25,587 nt of DNA from a virus: the IMG/VR virus record IMGVR_UViG_3300037459_000029, positions 1-25,587 of that record. The stretch is one strand, 5' to 3'. Shown here piece by piece: positions 13,197-20,717 of the stretch. Every line of letters begins with the position of its first letter. Within the stretch, counting starts at the first letter, position 1. The position numbers and the translations under genes are program-made. The notes below the pieces were generated by a model, which worked only from the letters and a program-made list of their open reading frames with translations, searched no databases and was not told the DNA's origin.

Positions 13197-13568
13197 TTAT
13201 CCCGCGTCGATTTTACCTTCAATGAAGGTCTTCACTTGTGCCACTGTCCGTGGCGTAAAACCATGCTCCGTCCGGAGTAGGTTAATCTCACTTACTATCC
13301 CCTCTATTAACGCATTGAAAGCAGGCTCACTGAGCCTGATCTTTTCTGCGTCCTTATGGGCTGTGCCTTGGGCGTCAGCCTTAGCTGCGTCTATGTCGTC
13401 TTGGTTGACGATGTAGTCGGCCAGTGCTGTGTCCAGTGCTTCCTGAGTTACGTCCGGAACCTCTAGTTCCGAGGTAGTCGGGTCGTACATGATGAGCTTG
13501 CGATCCCCGCCACACATTTCTGTTATCTTGACCCAATCCTGTGAGCCTGTTACTACTACCTTTGCCAT
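13197..13568 (-). CDS. Hypothetical late protein downstream of tail fibre
   Basis: 123 residues. Its ATG overlaps the tail fibre stop (TAATG). The N-terminal part is beta ('KVVVTGSQDWVKI', 'RKLIMYDP'), the middle carries an acidic Ala/Asp helix, and the C-terminal half is helical ('EPAFNALIEGIVSEINLLR'). Small genes directly after fibre genes often encode fibre assembly or chaperone proteins, and translational coupling suggests partnership with the fibre. No diagnostic motif is seen, so this remains inference. Confidence 0.65.
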   Translation of the reverse strand: MAKVVVTGSQDWVKITEMCGGDRKLIMYDPTTSELEVPDVTQEALDTALADYIVNQDDIDAAKADAQGTAHKDAEKIRLSEPAFNALIEGIVSEINLLRTEHGFTPRTVAQVKTFIEGKIDAG

Positions 13569-16500
13569 TACTGTACCCTCTCGACGGTGAATAGCGTTCT
13601 GGTTGCGAAGTAATCGTCGCTGCCAGATATCTCTACCTTCTCTAGCTGCAAGGTGACGAAGTCACTTGCGGTCAGGTTCACATAGAACGTCTGGCTCAAG
13701 TGATTCTGCATGAAGTCGCCCGGAATGGACCCATCACTGAACACACCACATAGTGCGTCCGAGCCGGGGATTCCTACACCACTGTCATTTATCCTCACCC
13801 TTGCCTCGGCGGTTATGGTGCTCTCGTTCACCGTGTCTGTCTCAATGTCCACACCGTAGGTAATCTTGTACGTACCAGTCACACCTACTATGATGTTATC
13901 CGTATTAGTGGCAAGATCGTGGTTTACTACAGCGTCGTCTGTCTCTACATCCGTGGTGTCTAGTGTAACATCCACGAAGGCAGTTGTCAACTCTAGGTCC
14001 GTAGTGCGCCGCGCTTGTGCGACGTCGTTAACTATCACTACAGGTGCAGCCGGTATGTCCGACTGATATGCGAAGGTCTCAGCACCTTGTTCCAAACGGC
14101 CCGTAGTGTGATCGAATAGAATATTCGTGGCTCCAACTACTGCCAGTATGACATTCCCGTCAGGTTCCGCGACTGTTCCTGCGCCACCTGTGATTGTGAC
14201 ATCACCACCAGCACCATCAGAAGCAGCAGTAACACCAGCACCGCCAGTGATTTCTACACCGCCTCCATCGCCGCCATTAGCACCGCCGAGGCCGCCAATT
14301 ACCCTAGCTAGTCCGCCAACGCCAGCACCATTGTTACCTTCACCGCCGATCAGCGACGCTATACCACCGTCACCGGCTCCATTTGCGCTGCCTGCTTGCA
14401 CGGTAGCAGTACCACCATCGCCACTGCCTCCAGTGCCGTCGCCTGCTAGGGCTAAGAAGTCACCGCCATCATCGCCTGAACCATTAGCGTTACCGCAAGT
14501 GAGCGTAATGTCACCACCCTCTGCACCACCGCCTGCTCCATTAGTGGCTTCGATGACAACACTACCACCCTTGGTAGAGCTGCCGCCACTAGCGCCTGCT
14601 CTTATCGTGAGAGTACCGCCGTTACCACTTCCGTCCGTCCCAGCGATAACGCTGAGGTCTAGTGTGCTAGTATCTAGGTTCTCAATGTTGAACCCATTAG
14701 TATCAAGAGTAGCACCAAGCTGTGGTGTCACGTCCTCGACTATGTTAGCAAGGCCCGCAGCGGGTATCTCGGAAAGGAACGCTAAGGTTTCTGCGCCCTG
14801 CTTGATACGTCCACTGAGTCCCGTAAAGTTGACATCCGTAGTGGCTCCCAGACTCTCAAAGTTATAGTCCGTCGCATCATGGAACTGCCTTATTCTATTA
14901 GCATCGGTACTGTCGTATACAGTTAACCTCAATCCATCCCGCACACCAATTTCATTGGTATTTAGATCAATGATGAACTTAGAAACGCTTGATTCGGAGA
15001 AGTGCCACGCTGTATTACCAACGACGGAGTTCAGAATCATGTTCTGAGTATTGTACGAGATTGCTACATCACGACTTGAGCCGAAGGTGACAGCATCGTT
15101 GTCGAGCATGTCAATGTCGGAGCCGTTGCTATCCAGATCACCGCCTAGCTGGGGTGTTAGGTCATCAACGACATTCGCAAGCCCTGCTGCGGACCCGCCA
15201 ATCTGTAGAACGAATAGCGTCCGGACGTTAGAACCGTGTAGTGTGCCACTTGCCTCTACCGTACCCGTAAGAGTAAACCAGCCCGTATTATCTGTTGCAG
15301 GAGCTGTGACGTTAAAGACAATGAACGCAGCACTATCAGCTTCGCTTTGAATATAGAGCCTATCACCTGTGGTGATAATGCCCAAGATATTGGAGATATC
15401 GACACCATTCGATGTGACATCATCAATAAACACTTCTGTGACTGACGCTGGAGTAGCGCTATTGTAGCGGAACAGCCCCGAACCGGGGTCTGAGGCTACA
15501 GTGGAGGTACTGAATCTGTATTGGCCACTGAGTAGGCCGCCACCAACAACTGGGTTTACGAATGATAGAGCACCAGCTCCATCGGTCGCTATTACCTGAT
15601 CCGCACCACCGTCACCAGTAGGGAACGTGTAGTCGTTAAGCCTGAAGCTTGTGCCGACAAGCACAGCGACTTCGGACATGCCTTGGAGAGCAAATGTACC
15701 TACACCCGCTCCCGCCTGAGTCAGACCAGTGGCTAGCAGAGATGTAGCTACTCCACCACCTACGGTCGGATCGAATACGCTAACAAACTGGCCGCCTACT
15801 GAGGGTATAACTGCTATACCTCTATCAAACTGGTAGCTACTGGTTGAGCCAGTAAAGTCTACCGAGTTGGAGTTGTTGAAGGAGAAGTTGTACTTTAGGC
15901 CATCATGTCCTTGCGACAAACCATCCGTTGTACCGGGATCAAATGTGGATAAGACCGCACCATCCCAGAGGAAGTTATCGTTGCCTTCTATTCCACTAGG
16001 TCCGGTGAATACCGCGACCTGATTGTCTGCCCCAGTGCCTACCGTAACTCCACCGCCCGGAGCATCGTTATAAAGCGTGTCCCAAGACGTAGTATCACGA
16101 CCTAGGAAGATGCCAACCTCTCCCGCTGTAATGGTTATGGCTGTGTCAACGCCTGCCCCGATGTCATCACCGACTGCGGGGAATAGCTGAAGATCGTTGA
16201 CTCCGTTGTTGATGACAACGAGTCGATCACCGGCTTTAACCGGGGCGGCAGTGACTGAATCTCCTGCTATCGCTACTGTTGCGATTTCATTGTACGAACT
16301 GAGTAATGCGAGACCTAATGCCTGTGTCTGCGAGGGATCAGCAGTAAGTCCAGTGTGGTTCTCGTTCGTCTGTATGATGTGGCTGGCTAGTTCCCTGATA
16401 CGTACGCCTGCAACACCACCTGCGATAAGCGTCATGTTATCGACAAAGCCTATATCATAGCCAAGGCCATTATCGGTGTCTACGTTATTGACGACAAGCG

Positions 16501-17443
16501 AAGGTATATTAAACAGTGTTTGGACGTTGACTATGCCGCCACCACCACCAATCCATGTCTTAAACTGGCCTCCGAAGAAGCTGAATTGAGGGGAGCTACC
16601 AAGCGTGACGTCTATACTGTTAGCTTGTGCTTGAAAGAAGCCCGTATTACCGTCGTCAAACGCTAGTGCTGGTTTCGTCTGGGAGAGAGATATCACTCCC
16701 GGCATGACGATGAACTGATCATCACCTCCATCTTCTACGGCTCGCCAAATTTCCACGCCGCCTGCGATTCCCGAGAATTCGTCATTACCACCACTACCTA
16801 GACCAGTGTTGGAATCTCCCTGATTAGGCAGAACGGTAGGAACATCGTCCTGTGCTGTTGTGTTCTCAAGTGACGGGCCTCCACTAAACTCCGAGAAGAA
16901 TCTCCCGGTACTGAAGTTCCACGCCTCACTTCCTCCACCCATCCAGACAACCTGATTGGACCCGTTCCATACGAAGCCTGTATCAAGGTCGTTGAGGGAG
17001 GTAAGTCCGGGTAGTGACCCTGACCCCGGAGAAACTGCGAACTGATTAGTTGTACCTTCAATCGCCCTAGCGATTTCGACTCCGTTTGCTGCAAACCCTA
17101 CCTCACCGACCGCGTTAAGGAACATTCCTGCGCCAGTGTCGTTGAGGAAGCTGTAAGTAGGTGCGACAGCCGAGCCATCAGGCCCGCGTAGTGGGAATGC
17201 AAGTCCGCCAAACGCCGCCTGTTCAAGCTGGAATACAGTGACCGCATCTTGTGGGTCTATCCCGTCTTCCAGATTGATAACGCGATTCGAGTTCATATCG
17301 AAGTCGGCTTCCATCTGGTTAGGAGTAGTCCCATCTCTCGATAGTGTATTCTCTATTGCGGCTTCGATGAGGGCGTTGTTGGCATTGTACGTGGTGATTA
17401 ACCCAAAGCCTGCCCCAATATCCGCTAGTGTTAGTTTAGCCAT
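13568..17443 (-). CDS. Large tail fibre protein 1
   Basis: 1,291 residues. The first about 75 residues (MAKLTLADIGAGFG, 'NNALIEAAIENTLSRDG', 'DMNSNRVINL') form the virion-attachment domain also found in fibre 2. The shaft has repeated DTG-/NTG- and GVEIxRA modules (about 100-300) and two 'VxDxTPQLG' elements. A glycine-rich array of about 17-residue repeats lies at about 930-1095. The C-terminal about 150 residues are beta-rich and jelly-roll-like ('TYKITYGVDIETD', 'FYVNLTASDFVTLQLEKVEI'), a plausible receptor-binding head. The protein probably is a trimeric fibre that recognises the host surface. Start ATG overlaps the upstream TAA. Confidence 0.9.
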   Translation of the reverse strand: MAKLTLADIGAGFGLITTYNANNALIEAAIENTLSRDGTTPNQMEADFDMNSNRVINLEDGIDPQDAVTVFQLEQAAFGGLAFPLRGPDGSAVAPTYSFLNDTGAGMFLNAVGEVGFAANGVEIARAIEGTTNQFAVSPGSGSLPGLTSLNDLDTGFVWNGSNQVVWMGGGSEAWNFSTGRFFSEFSGGPSLENTTAQDDVPTVLPNQGDSNTGLGSGGNDEFSGIAGGVEIWRAVEDGGDDQFIVMPGVISLSQTKPALAFDDGNTGFFQAQANSIDVTLGSSPQFSFFGGQFKTWIGGGGGIVNVQTLFNIPSLVVNNVDTDNGLGYDIGFVDNMTLIAGGVAGVRIRELASHIIQTNENHTGLTADPSQTQALGLALLSSYNEIATVAIAGDSVTAAPVKAGDRLVVINNGVNDLQLFPAVGDDIGAGVDTAITITAGEVGIFLGRDTTSWDTLYNDAPGGGVTVGTGADNQVAVFTGPSGIEGNDNFLWDGAVLSTFDPGTTDGLSQGHDGLKYNFSFNNSNSVDFTGSTSSYQFDRGIAVIPSVGGQFVSVFDPTVGGGVATSLLATGLTQAGAGVGTFALQGMSEVAVLVGTSFRLNDYTFPTGDGGADQVIATDGAGALSFVNPVVGGGLLSGQYRFSTSTVASDPGSGLFRYNSATPASVTEVFIDDVTSNGVDISNILGIITTGDRLYIQSEADSAAFIVFNVTAPATDNTGWFTLTGTVEASGTLHGSNVRTLFVLQIGGSAAGLANVVDDLTPQLGGDLDSNGSDIDMLDNDAVTFGSSRDVAISYNTQNMILNSVVGNTAWHFSESSVSKFIIDLNTNEIGVRDGLRLTVYDSTDANRIRQFHDATDYNFESLGATTDVNFTGLSGRIKQGAETLAFLSEIPAAGLANIVEDVTPQLGATLDTNGFNIENLDTSTLDLSVIAGTDGSGNGGTLTIRAGASGGSSTKGGSVVIEATNGAGGGAEGGDITLTCGNANGSGDDGGDFLALAGDGTGGSGDGGTATVQAGSANGAGDGGIASLIGGEGNNGAGVGGLARVIGGLGGANGGDGGGVEITGGAGVTAASDGAGGDVTITGGAGTVAEPDGNVILAVVGATNILFDHTTGRLEQGAETFAYQSDIPAAPVVIVNDVAQARRTTDLELTTAFVDVTLDTTDVETDDAVVNHDLATNTDNIIVGVTGTYKITYGVDIETDTVNESTITAEARVRINDSGVGIPGSDALCGVFSDGSIPGDFMQNHLSQTFYVNLTASDFVTLQLEKVEISGSDDYFATRTLFTVERVQ
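14155..14625 (-). repeat. Nine glycine-rich repeats of about 17 residues within tail fibre 1
   Basis: The encoded repeats follow the pattern G-[GDTS]-x-hydrophobic-x-hydrophobic-x-x-G-x-x-x-G-x-x-[D]-G. Most units are 17 residues; one is 16 and one 19. Examples of cores are TLTIRAG, DITLTCG, TATVQAG, VEITGG and DVTITGG. The regular period of one strand plus a glycine turn suggests a beta-solenoid or triple-stranded shaft. Confidence 0.8.
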
Positions 17444-17709
17444 TAGTCCTCTCGTCCTGTTTCTATTCGTTGTACGGCCTGAAGGATCAACTTCACGTCG
17501 GCCTTAACGGTCGTCATGTCTTCTTTCACATGCTTGACCTCATTCTCGACCGTGATCAACCGATCATGGTCCTCCTTTGCTGTCTGTTGTGCCTGCTCTA
17601 GTGTCTCTACGTCTGACGCTAGTGCGCCTACGAAGATTCCCCCGCCCACTGCGATAGTCGCTAGTGATATGGCGGTGGCTACACTAATGTATGATGCCTG
17701 CTTGTTCAT
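17443..17709 (-). CDS. Single-helix membrane protein with coiled coil, between the two tail fibres
   Basis: 88 residues from the ATG overlapping the fibre 2 stop (TAATG). One hydrophobic helix at about 10-31 ('SVATAISLATIAVGGGIFVGAL') is followed by heptad-like repeats ('VETLEQAQQTAKEDHDRLITV', then 'VKHVKEDMTTVKADVKLIL'). Topology resembles an i-spanin or a membrane-bound accessory, but a better spanin pair exists downstream. It might act in lysis timing or as a fibre-associated factor. The gene position between two fibre genes is unusual. An alternative start six residues upstream is less likely. Confidence 0.65.
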   Translation of the reverse strand: MNKQASYISVATAISLATIAVGGGIFVGALASDVETLEQAQQTAKEDHDRLITVENEVKHVKEDMTTVKADVKLILQAVQRIETGRED

Positions 17710-18956
17710 TACCCTAGAACCTCGCACGAGAAGGCCGATGTTCCGCCGGTAATCCGGAGATCGCCAAAGTCTGAACCCTGTGACATCGTGGTCAATTCAA
17801 AGTAGTCGCCCTGAGATACGTTAATGGGCACAGTTGTGACCACATGGGCCATACGCCCGTCGCCATTGGCATCTGCAAATCCACCAAAGAATAGGCCGTG
17901 GACCATAGGGAAGTAGTCACCCATACCGGGGTCAACAGTCCCAAAGTGCAGTCCATTCTTGATTATCCGCATGAACCATGCACCGGAACCGTTCTGATGG
18001 AATAGGTCCCATTGTATTTGGCCAGTAAGTCGTACTATCGACACTCCTGCTGGAATCGTAATGCGGCTGATGTTGACTGAGTTGCTATGGAACTGCGTTC
18101 CAAAATCTGCGGCTCCTGTATCAATGGTTTCGGATGTAAACGGAATGGGTAGCTCACCCGGATTGATCCCGCCAGTTCCATCCCATGACAAGTCTACCGT
18201 TGTGTGGCCCGATGTGTGGTCTGTGGCCCGTGTTAGGACACAGCCACTAAAGGTTCCAGCTACGCCTACTACAGTCGCCAAGGTCGCTGGGGTTACCGCG
18301 CGGACTGCGTCTACGCCATCATTAACCTCGGTCTGAGTAGCTAGCTCGATGACGCCCGTTCTACCCTCGGTCGCTGTTCGCCCTGCCAATCGCAAGGGCG
18401 TAATGATTCGGTCGTTGTCCGTCCCTGTGTTTGTTTCCGGCTGGCTAGCAATCTCGGCTATACCTAGTGACGTCTGCGTTGCCTGCTGTATCTGTGGTAG
18501 ATTGGCCAGCTTGAGTGGCGTAACGAACCGGAGGTCGTCGCTCCCCGCATCAGTCTCTACTTGCGTCGCTATCTCTGCGATGCCGAGCGTTATCTCGGTC
18601 GCCTGAATTGGGAGAACGAGTGCTACTGGGAGGAACTGTATGCCATCCCACTGTAGGATGTCATCTAGCTGTATGCCGGTGAGGTCCACGTCGATTAAGG
18701 CGTCGATGGACACCGGCCCTGCTATAGAGGCTTGGATAAGCTGCGCTATAGTGACCGCGTCCTGTTGATCTATACCGTCTGCGAGGTTATTGATGCGGAA
18801 ACTGTTCATGTCGAACTGAGCCTCCATCTGGTTCGGCTGTGTGCCGTCCCTAGAGAGGGTGTTCTCAATCGCCGCTTCGATAAGCGCACTATTAGAGTTG
18901 ACTGTTACGTCAAAGCCCGGTGCTGAGGTGATGTCATCTAGTATTAGTTTTGCCAT
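17709..18956 (-). CDS. Tail fibre protein 2
   Basis: 415 residues. Residues 1-75 are a close paralogue of the fibre 1 attachment domain ('NSALIEAAIENTLSRDG', 'NQMEAQFDMNSFRINNL', 'DGIDQQDAVT'). Three shaft repeats follow, each of the type 'GIAEIATQxE...G.D..R.VTP..L', a common tail-fibre repeat. The C-terminal about 170 residues are beta-rich ('ISRITIPAGVSIVRLTGQIQW', 'VPINVSQGDYFELTTMS'), resembling receptor-binding jelly rolls. Sharing an anchor with fibre 1 implies both attach to the same virion site or to alternative copies. Confidence 0.88.
   Translation of the reverse strand: MAKLILDDITSAPGFDVTVNSNSALIEAAIENTLSRDGTQPNQMEAQFDMNSFRINNLADGIDQQDAVTIAQLIQASIAGPVSIDALIDVDLTGIQLDDILQWDGIQFLPVALVLPIQATEITLGIAEIATQVETDAGSDDLRFVTPLKLANLPQIQQATQTSLGIAEIASQPETNTGTDNDRIITPLRLAGRTATEGRTGVIELATQTEVNDGVDAVRAVTPATLATVVGVAGTFSGCVLTRATDHTSGHTTVDLSWDGTGGINPGELPIPFTSETIDTGAADFGTQFHSNSVNISRITIPAGVSIVRLTGQIQWDLFHQNGSGAWFMRIIKNGLHFGTVDPGMGDYFPMVHGLFFGGFADANGDGRMAHVVTTVPINVSQGDYFELTTMSQGSDFGDLRITGGTSAFSCEVLG
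18275..18600 (-). repeat. Three tail-fibre shaft repeats in fibre 2
   Basis: Three consecutive units of about 33-36 residues carry the pattern [LT]G-[IV]-[AI]-E-[IL]-A-[TS]-Q-x-E-[TV]...G-x-D-x-x-R-x-[VI]-TP-x-x-L-A, separated by short linkers. This pattern is widespread in phage fibre shafts. Confidence 0.75.
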
Positions 18957-19348
18957 TACATTATTTTCTCAAAGTGTGCCCAGTCACGGTCATTAAGACC
19001 TTTCCCAGTGTAGTTTTTCCAGTGGCCGCCCCACTTGATTGCTATTCCCCTTGCAGACGCGGCTGCGAGAATGTATGTTGCCAGCTCAAAGAATTCTTCG
19101 TAGCTAGCGTCGTATCCTGCCGGATACGGCACGATATCGAAAGCGTTAGAGGGGTACGCATTGTGCTTAGAAGTAGGCCAGCGATTGCGGGAGTTTCCAT
19201 CGTTAAACGCGGTGTTCTGCTCCTCCATATCCCTGTGCCCCCAGATAATCGAGAAGTCAACGTGCTTGATAGCTTCGTTGAGGATGCGTTGGAGGGAGTC
19301 ATTGCATGAATTCCTCGCTTGCTTACTGCTCGTCCCGAACTGTGGCAC
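18956..19348 (-). CDS. Endolysin, peptidase M15 type (L-alanyl-D-glutamate peptidase)
   Basis: 130 residues from GTG. The zinc-site motifs of the VanY/T5-endolysin family are present: 'SKHNAYPSNAFD' with H62 and D71, then 'KWGGHWKN' and 'NDRDWAHFE' with D122 and H125. The enzyme would cut peptidoglycan stem peptides. It has no signal sequence, so it needs a holin. Size and domain content fit a minimal single-domain endolysin. It is coupled (TAATG) to the fibre 2 gene and overlaps the upstream virion protein gene by 26 bases, so it is expressed from inside the structural operon rather than with the holin. Confidence 0.9.
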   Translation of the reverse strand: MPQFGTSSKQARNSCNDSLQRILNEAIKHVDFSIIWGHRDMEEQNTAFNDGNSRNRWPTSKHNAYPSNAFDIVPYPAGYDASYEEFFELATYILAAASARGIAIKWGGHWKNYTGKGLNDRDWAHFEKIM

Positions 19349-20717
19349 TTGCGCCTCCGAATCCCATTGCCGCCATCACGAAGGATGTCGCGGCTTTCGC
19401 CTGCTCCCCTGCGTTACGTGTGAACTGTGCATCCCACGGCGACGCCATAAGATCAGGATTCCAATTGATTATTGACAGAGAACCCTTGTCCTCTACTGAG
19501 TTGTGATATATTACGTGATCGAATCCCTTAGACTCGATGAATTTTTGTAGTGCTTTCTGCTGGGCCGCCTCACCCGAGGCTCCCAGTGCCACATCTATGG
19601 CAAGTAGGTTCTCTTCACCGGGGAAAATAGTCTCCAGTTGCTTGGCGACATTCCCAGTTTTGAAACCCCCGGTATCCTCTAGTAGCAGCCCGTTCTTTCC
19701 TCTAAAGAGGAACGGCGTAGTGTTCGGTCTGGGCATGGACTTGATTCCTGCCTTAAACTGGGCCGGTTCGTTCAGCCCCGGATTGAAAGTGTCTGCAAAG
19801 GTGTCTAGTATTTCATCTACCTCCTGCCACACATCCACGCCTGCTTGCTTAGTGAAGACTTGGCGGAAATGGTCATCAGCCGCTCTGCCAAATGCTCTCT
19901 CGATATCCTTAACGGGTCGGCCAATGATATTTGCGATCTGTTCAATAGCCTGTGTTTGCTGTTGCTGGTTTCGCATCACATTTTCGACACCGAGGCGATC
20001 TATAGTCGTTTCGGCTGCCTCATTTGTGCCTGAATGAATGCCAAATTCCCTCGGCTCTTCGAATTGAATGAAGCTATTCGCCCGAGTCGGGTCGGTATGG
20101 CGATCTACGTGAAACTGTAGGTCGTTAGCGTACGGGCTGTCTCCTATCCACTGCTCTACTGCTATTTTCCAGCGAGGACTCTTATTCAGGGGTTTGAAAA
20201 TGCCCTCGACCATCGTTTGATGGCGTTTCTGAGATGACCTGACTGCATCTACGGTCTCTACGAACTGTCTTTCTTGCCCTGACGCAGAGCCTGCGTCGAG
20301 CATGGTGCGTAGGTTACCCAATTCATCGGTCTCTGTCAGATTCATGATGGACCTAGCGGCAAATTCAGGGTCGGAGAGCTGATCATTCAGCCGCGTAGTA
20401 AATTCACTGGCGTCTATAGTCTGATGGTCCAGCCTGCGCTCAACTCCGGGGTCAGTAACACCCGCTATTCGGGCGTTCTCAATTTCCTCTAGCTGAGCCT
20501 GCTCTACCTGCTGCACTATGGTCTGGGGCGTGACCGCCCGGTCTATCTCAGCGGCAGTCTCTTCGAACTCATCTAGGAACGTGATGGAACTGCCCGGTGC
20601 ATTAGGGTCGAACCGGGCTACGTCAGCGGCACTAGCCGCTGCCTCTGCTCCGGTGTCTACCTTACGCGCGAGACCTAGATTCTCTGCAATTGTCCGTACT
20701 ACCTTAGCCTTCGCCAT
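19323..20717 (-). CDS. Virion-associated protein with ADP-ribosyltransferase-like (ART-PolyVal) domain
   Basis: 464 residues from ATG 20717; a TTG at 20741 would deepen the overlap with the upstream gene. The first about 200 residues are helical and Ala/Glu-rich, like internal virion proteins. A second region has 'REFGIHSGTNEAA' (223-235, His228), then 'TPFLFRGKNGLLLEDTGGF' (334-352) and 'GFDHVIYHNSVEDKGSLSII' (398-417, Tyr404 and Glu409), ending 'NPDLMAS'. This His...Tyr...Glu layout matches the ADP-ribosyltransferase module of phage polyvalent proteins. It follows two internal virion proteins, so it may be injected with the DNA and modify host targets. The C-terminus is Ala/Gly-rich. Catalytic activity is inferred. 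Confidence 0.7.
   Translation of the reverse strand: MAKAKVVRTIAENLGLARKVDTGAEAAASAADVARFDPNAPGSSITFLDEFEETAAEIDRAVTPQTIVQQVEQAQLEEIENARIAGVTDPGVERRLDHQTIDASEFTTRLNDQLSDPEFAARSIMNLTETDELGNLRTMLDAGSASGQERQFVETVDAVRSSQKRHQTMVEGIFKPLNKSPRWKIAVEQWIGDSPYANDLQFHVDRHTDPTRANSFIQFEEPREFGIHSGTNEAAETTIDRLGVENVMRNQQQQTQAIEQIANIIGRPVKDIERAFGRAADDHFRQVFTKQAGVDVWQEVDEILDTFADTFNPGLNEPAQFKAGIKSMPRPNTTPFLFRGKNGLLLEDTGGFKTGNVAKQLETIFPGEENLLAIDVALGASGEAAQQKALQKFIESKGFDHVIYHNSVEDKGSLSIINWNPDLMASPWDAQFTRNAGEQAKAATSFVMAAMGFGGASATVRDEQ
19354..19358 (-). promoter_or_regulatory. Ribosome binding site for the endolysin GTG start
   Basis: On the minus strand GGAGG lies 5 bases before the GTG at 19348, inside the end of the upstream gene. 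It supports this non-ATG start. Confidence 0.65.

Noticed and set aside
14127-14867. A 246-codon plus-strand open frame, Pro/Ser-rich
   Set aside because: It lies antisense to the glycine-rich repeats of tail fibre 1. GGN glycine codons read backwards give proline/serine codons, so the open frame is a composition artefact.
17443-17727. Longer start of the membrane/coiled-coil gene
   Set aside because: The ATG at 17709 overlaps the fibre 2 stop as TAATG, the junction used throughout this operon; the upstream start adds only six residues inside the fibre gene.
13568-18956. A diversity-generating retroelement acting on the fibres
   Set aside because: No reverse transcriptase gene and no template/variable repeat pair are seen anywhere in the window.
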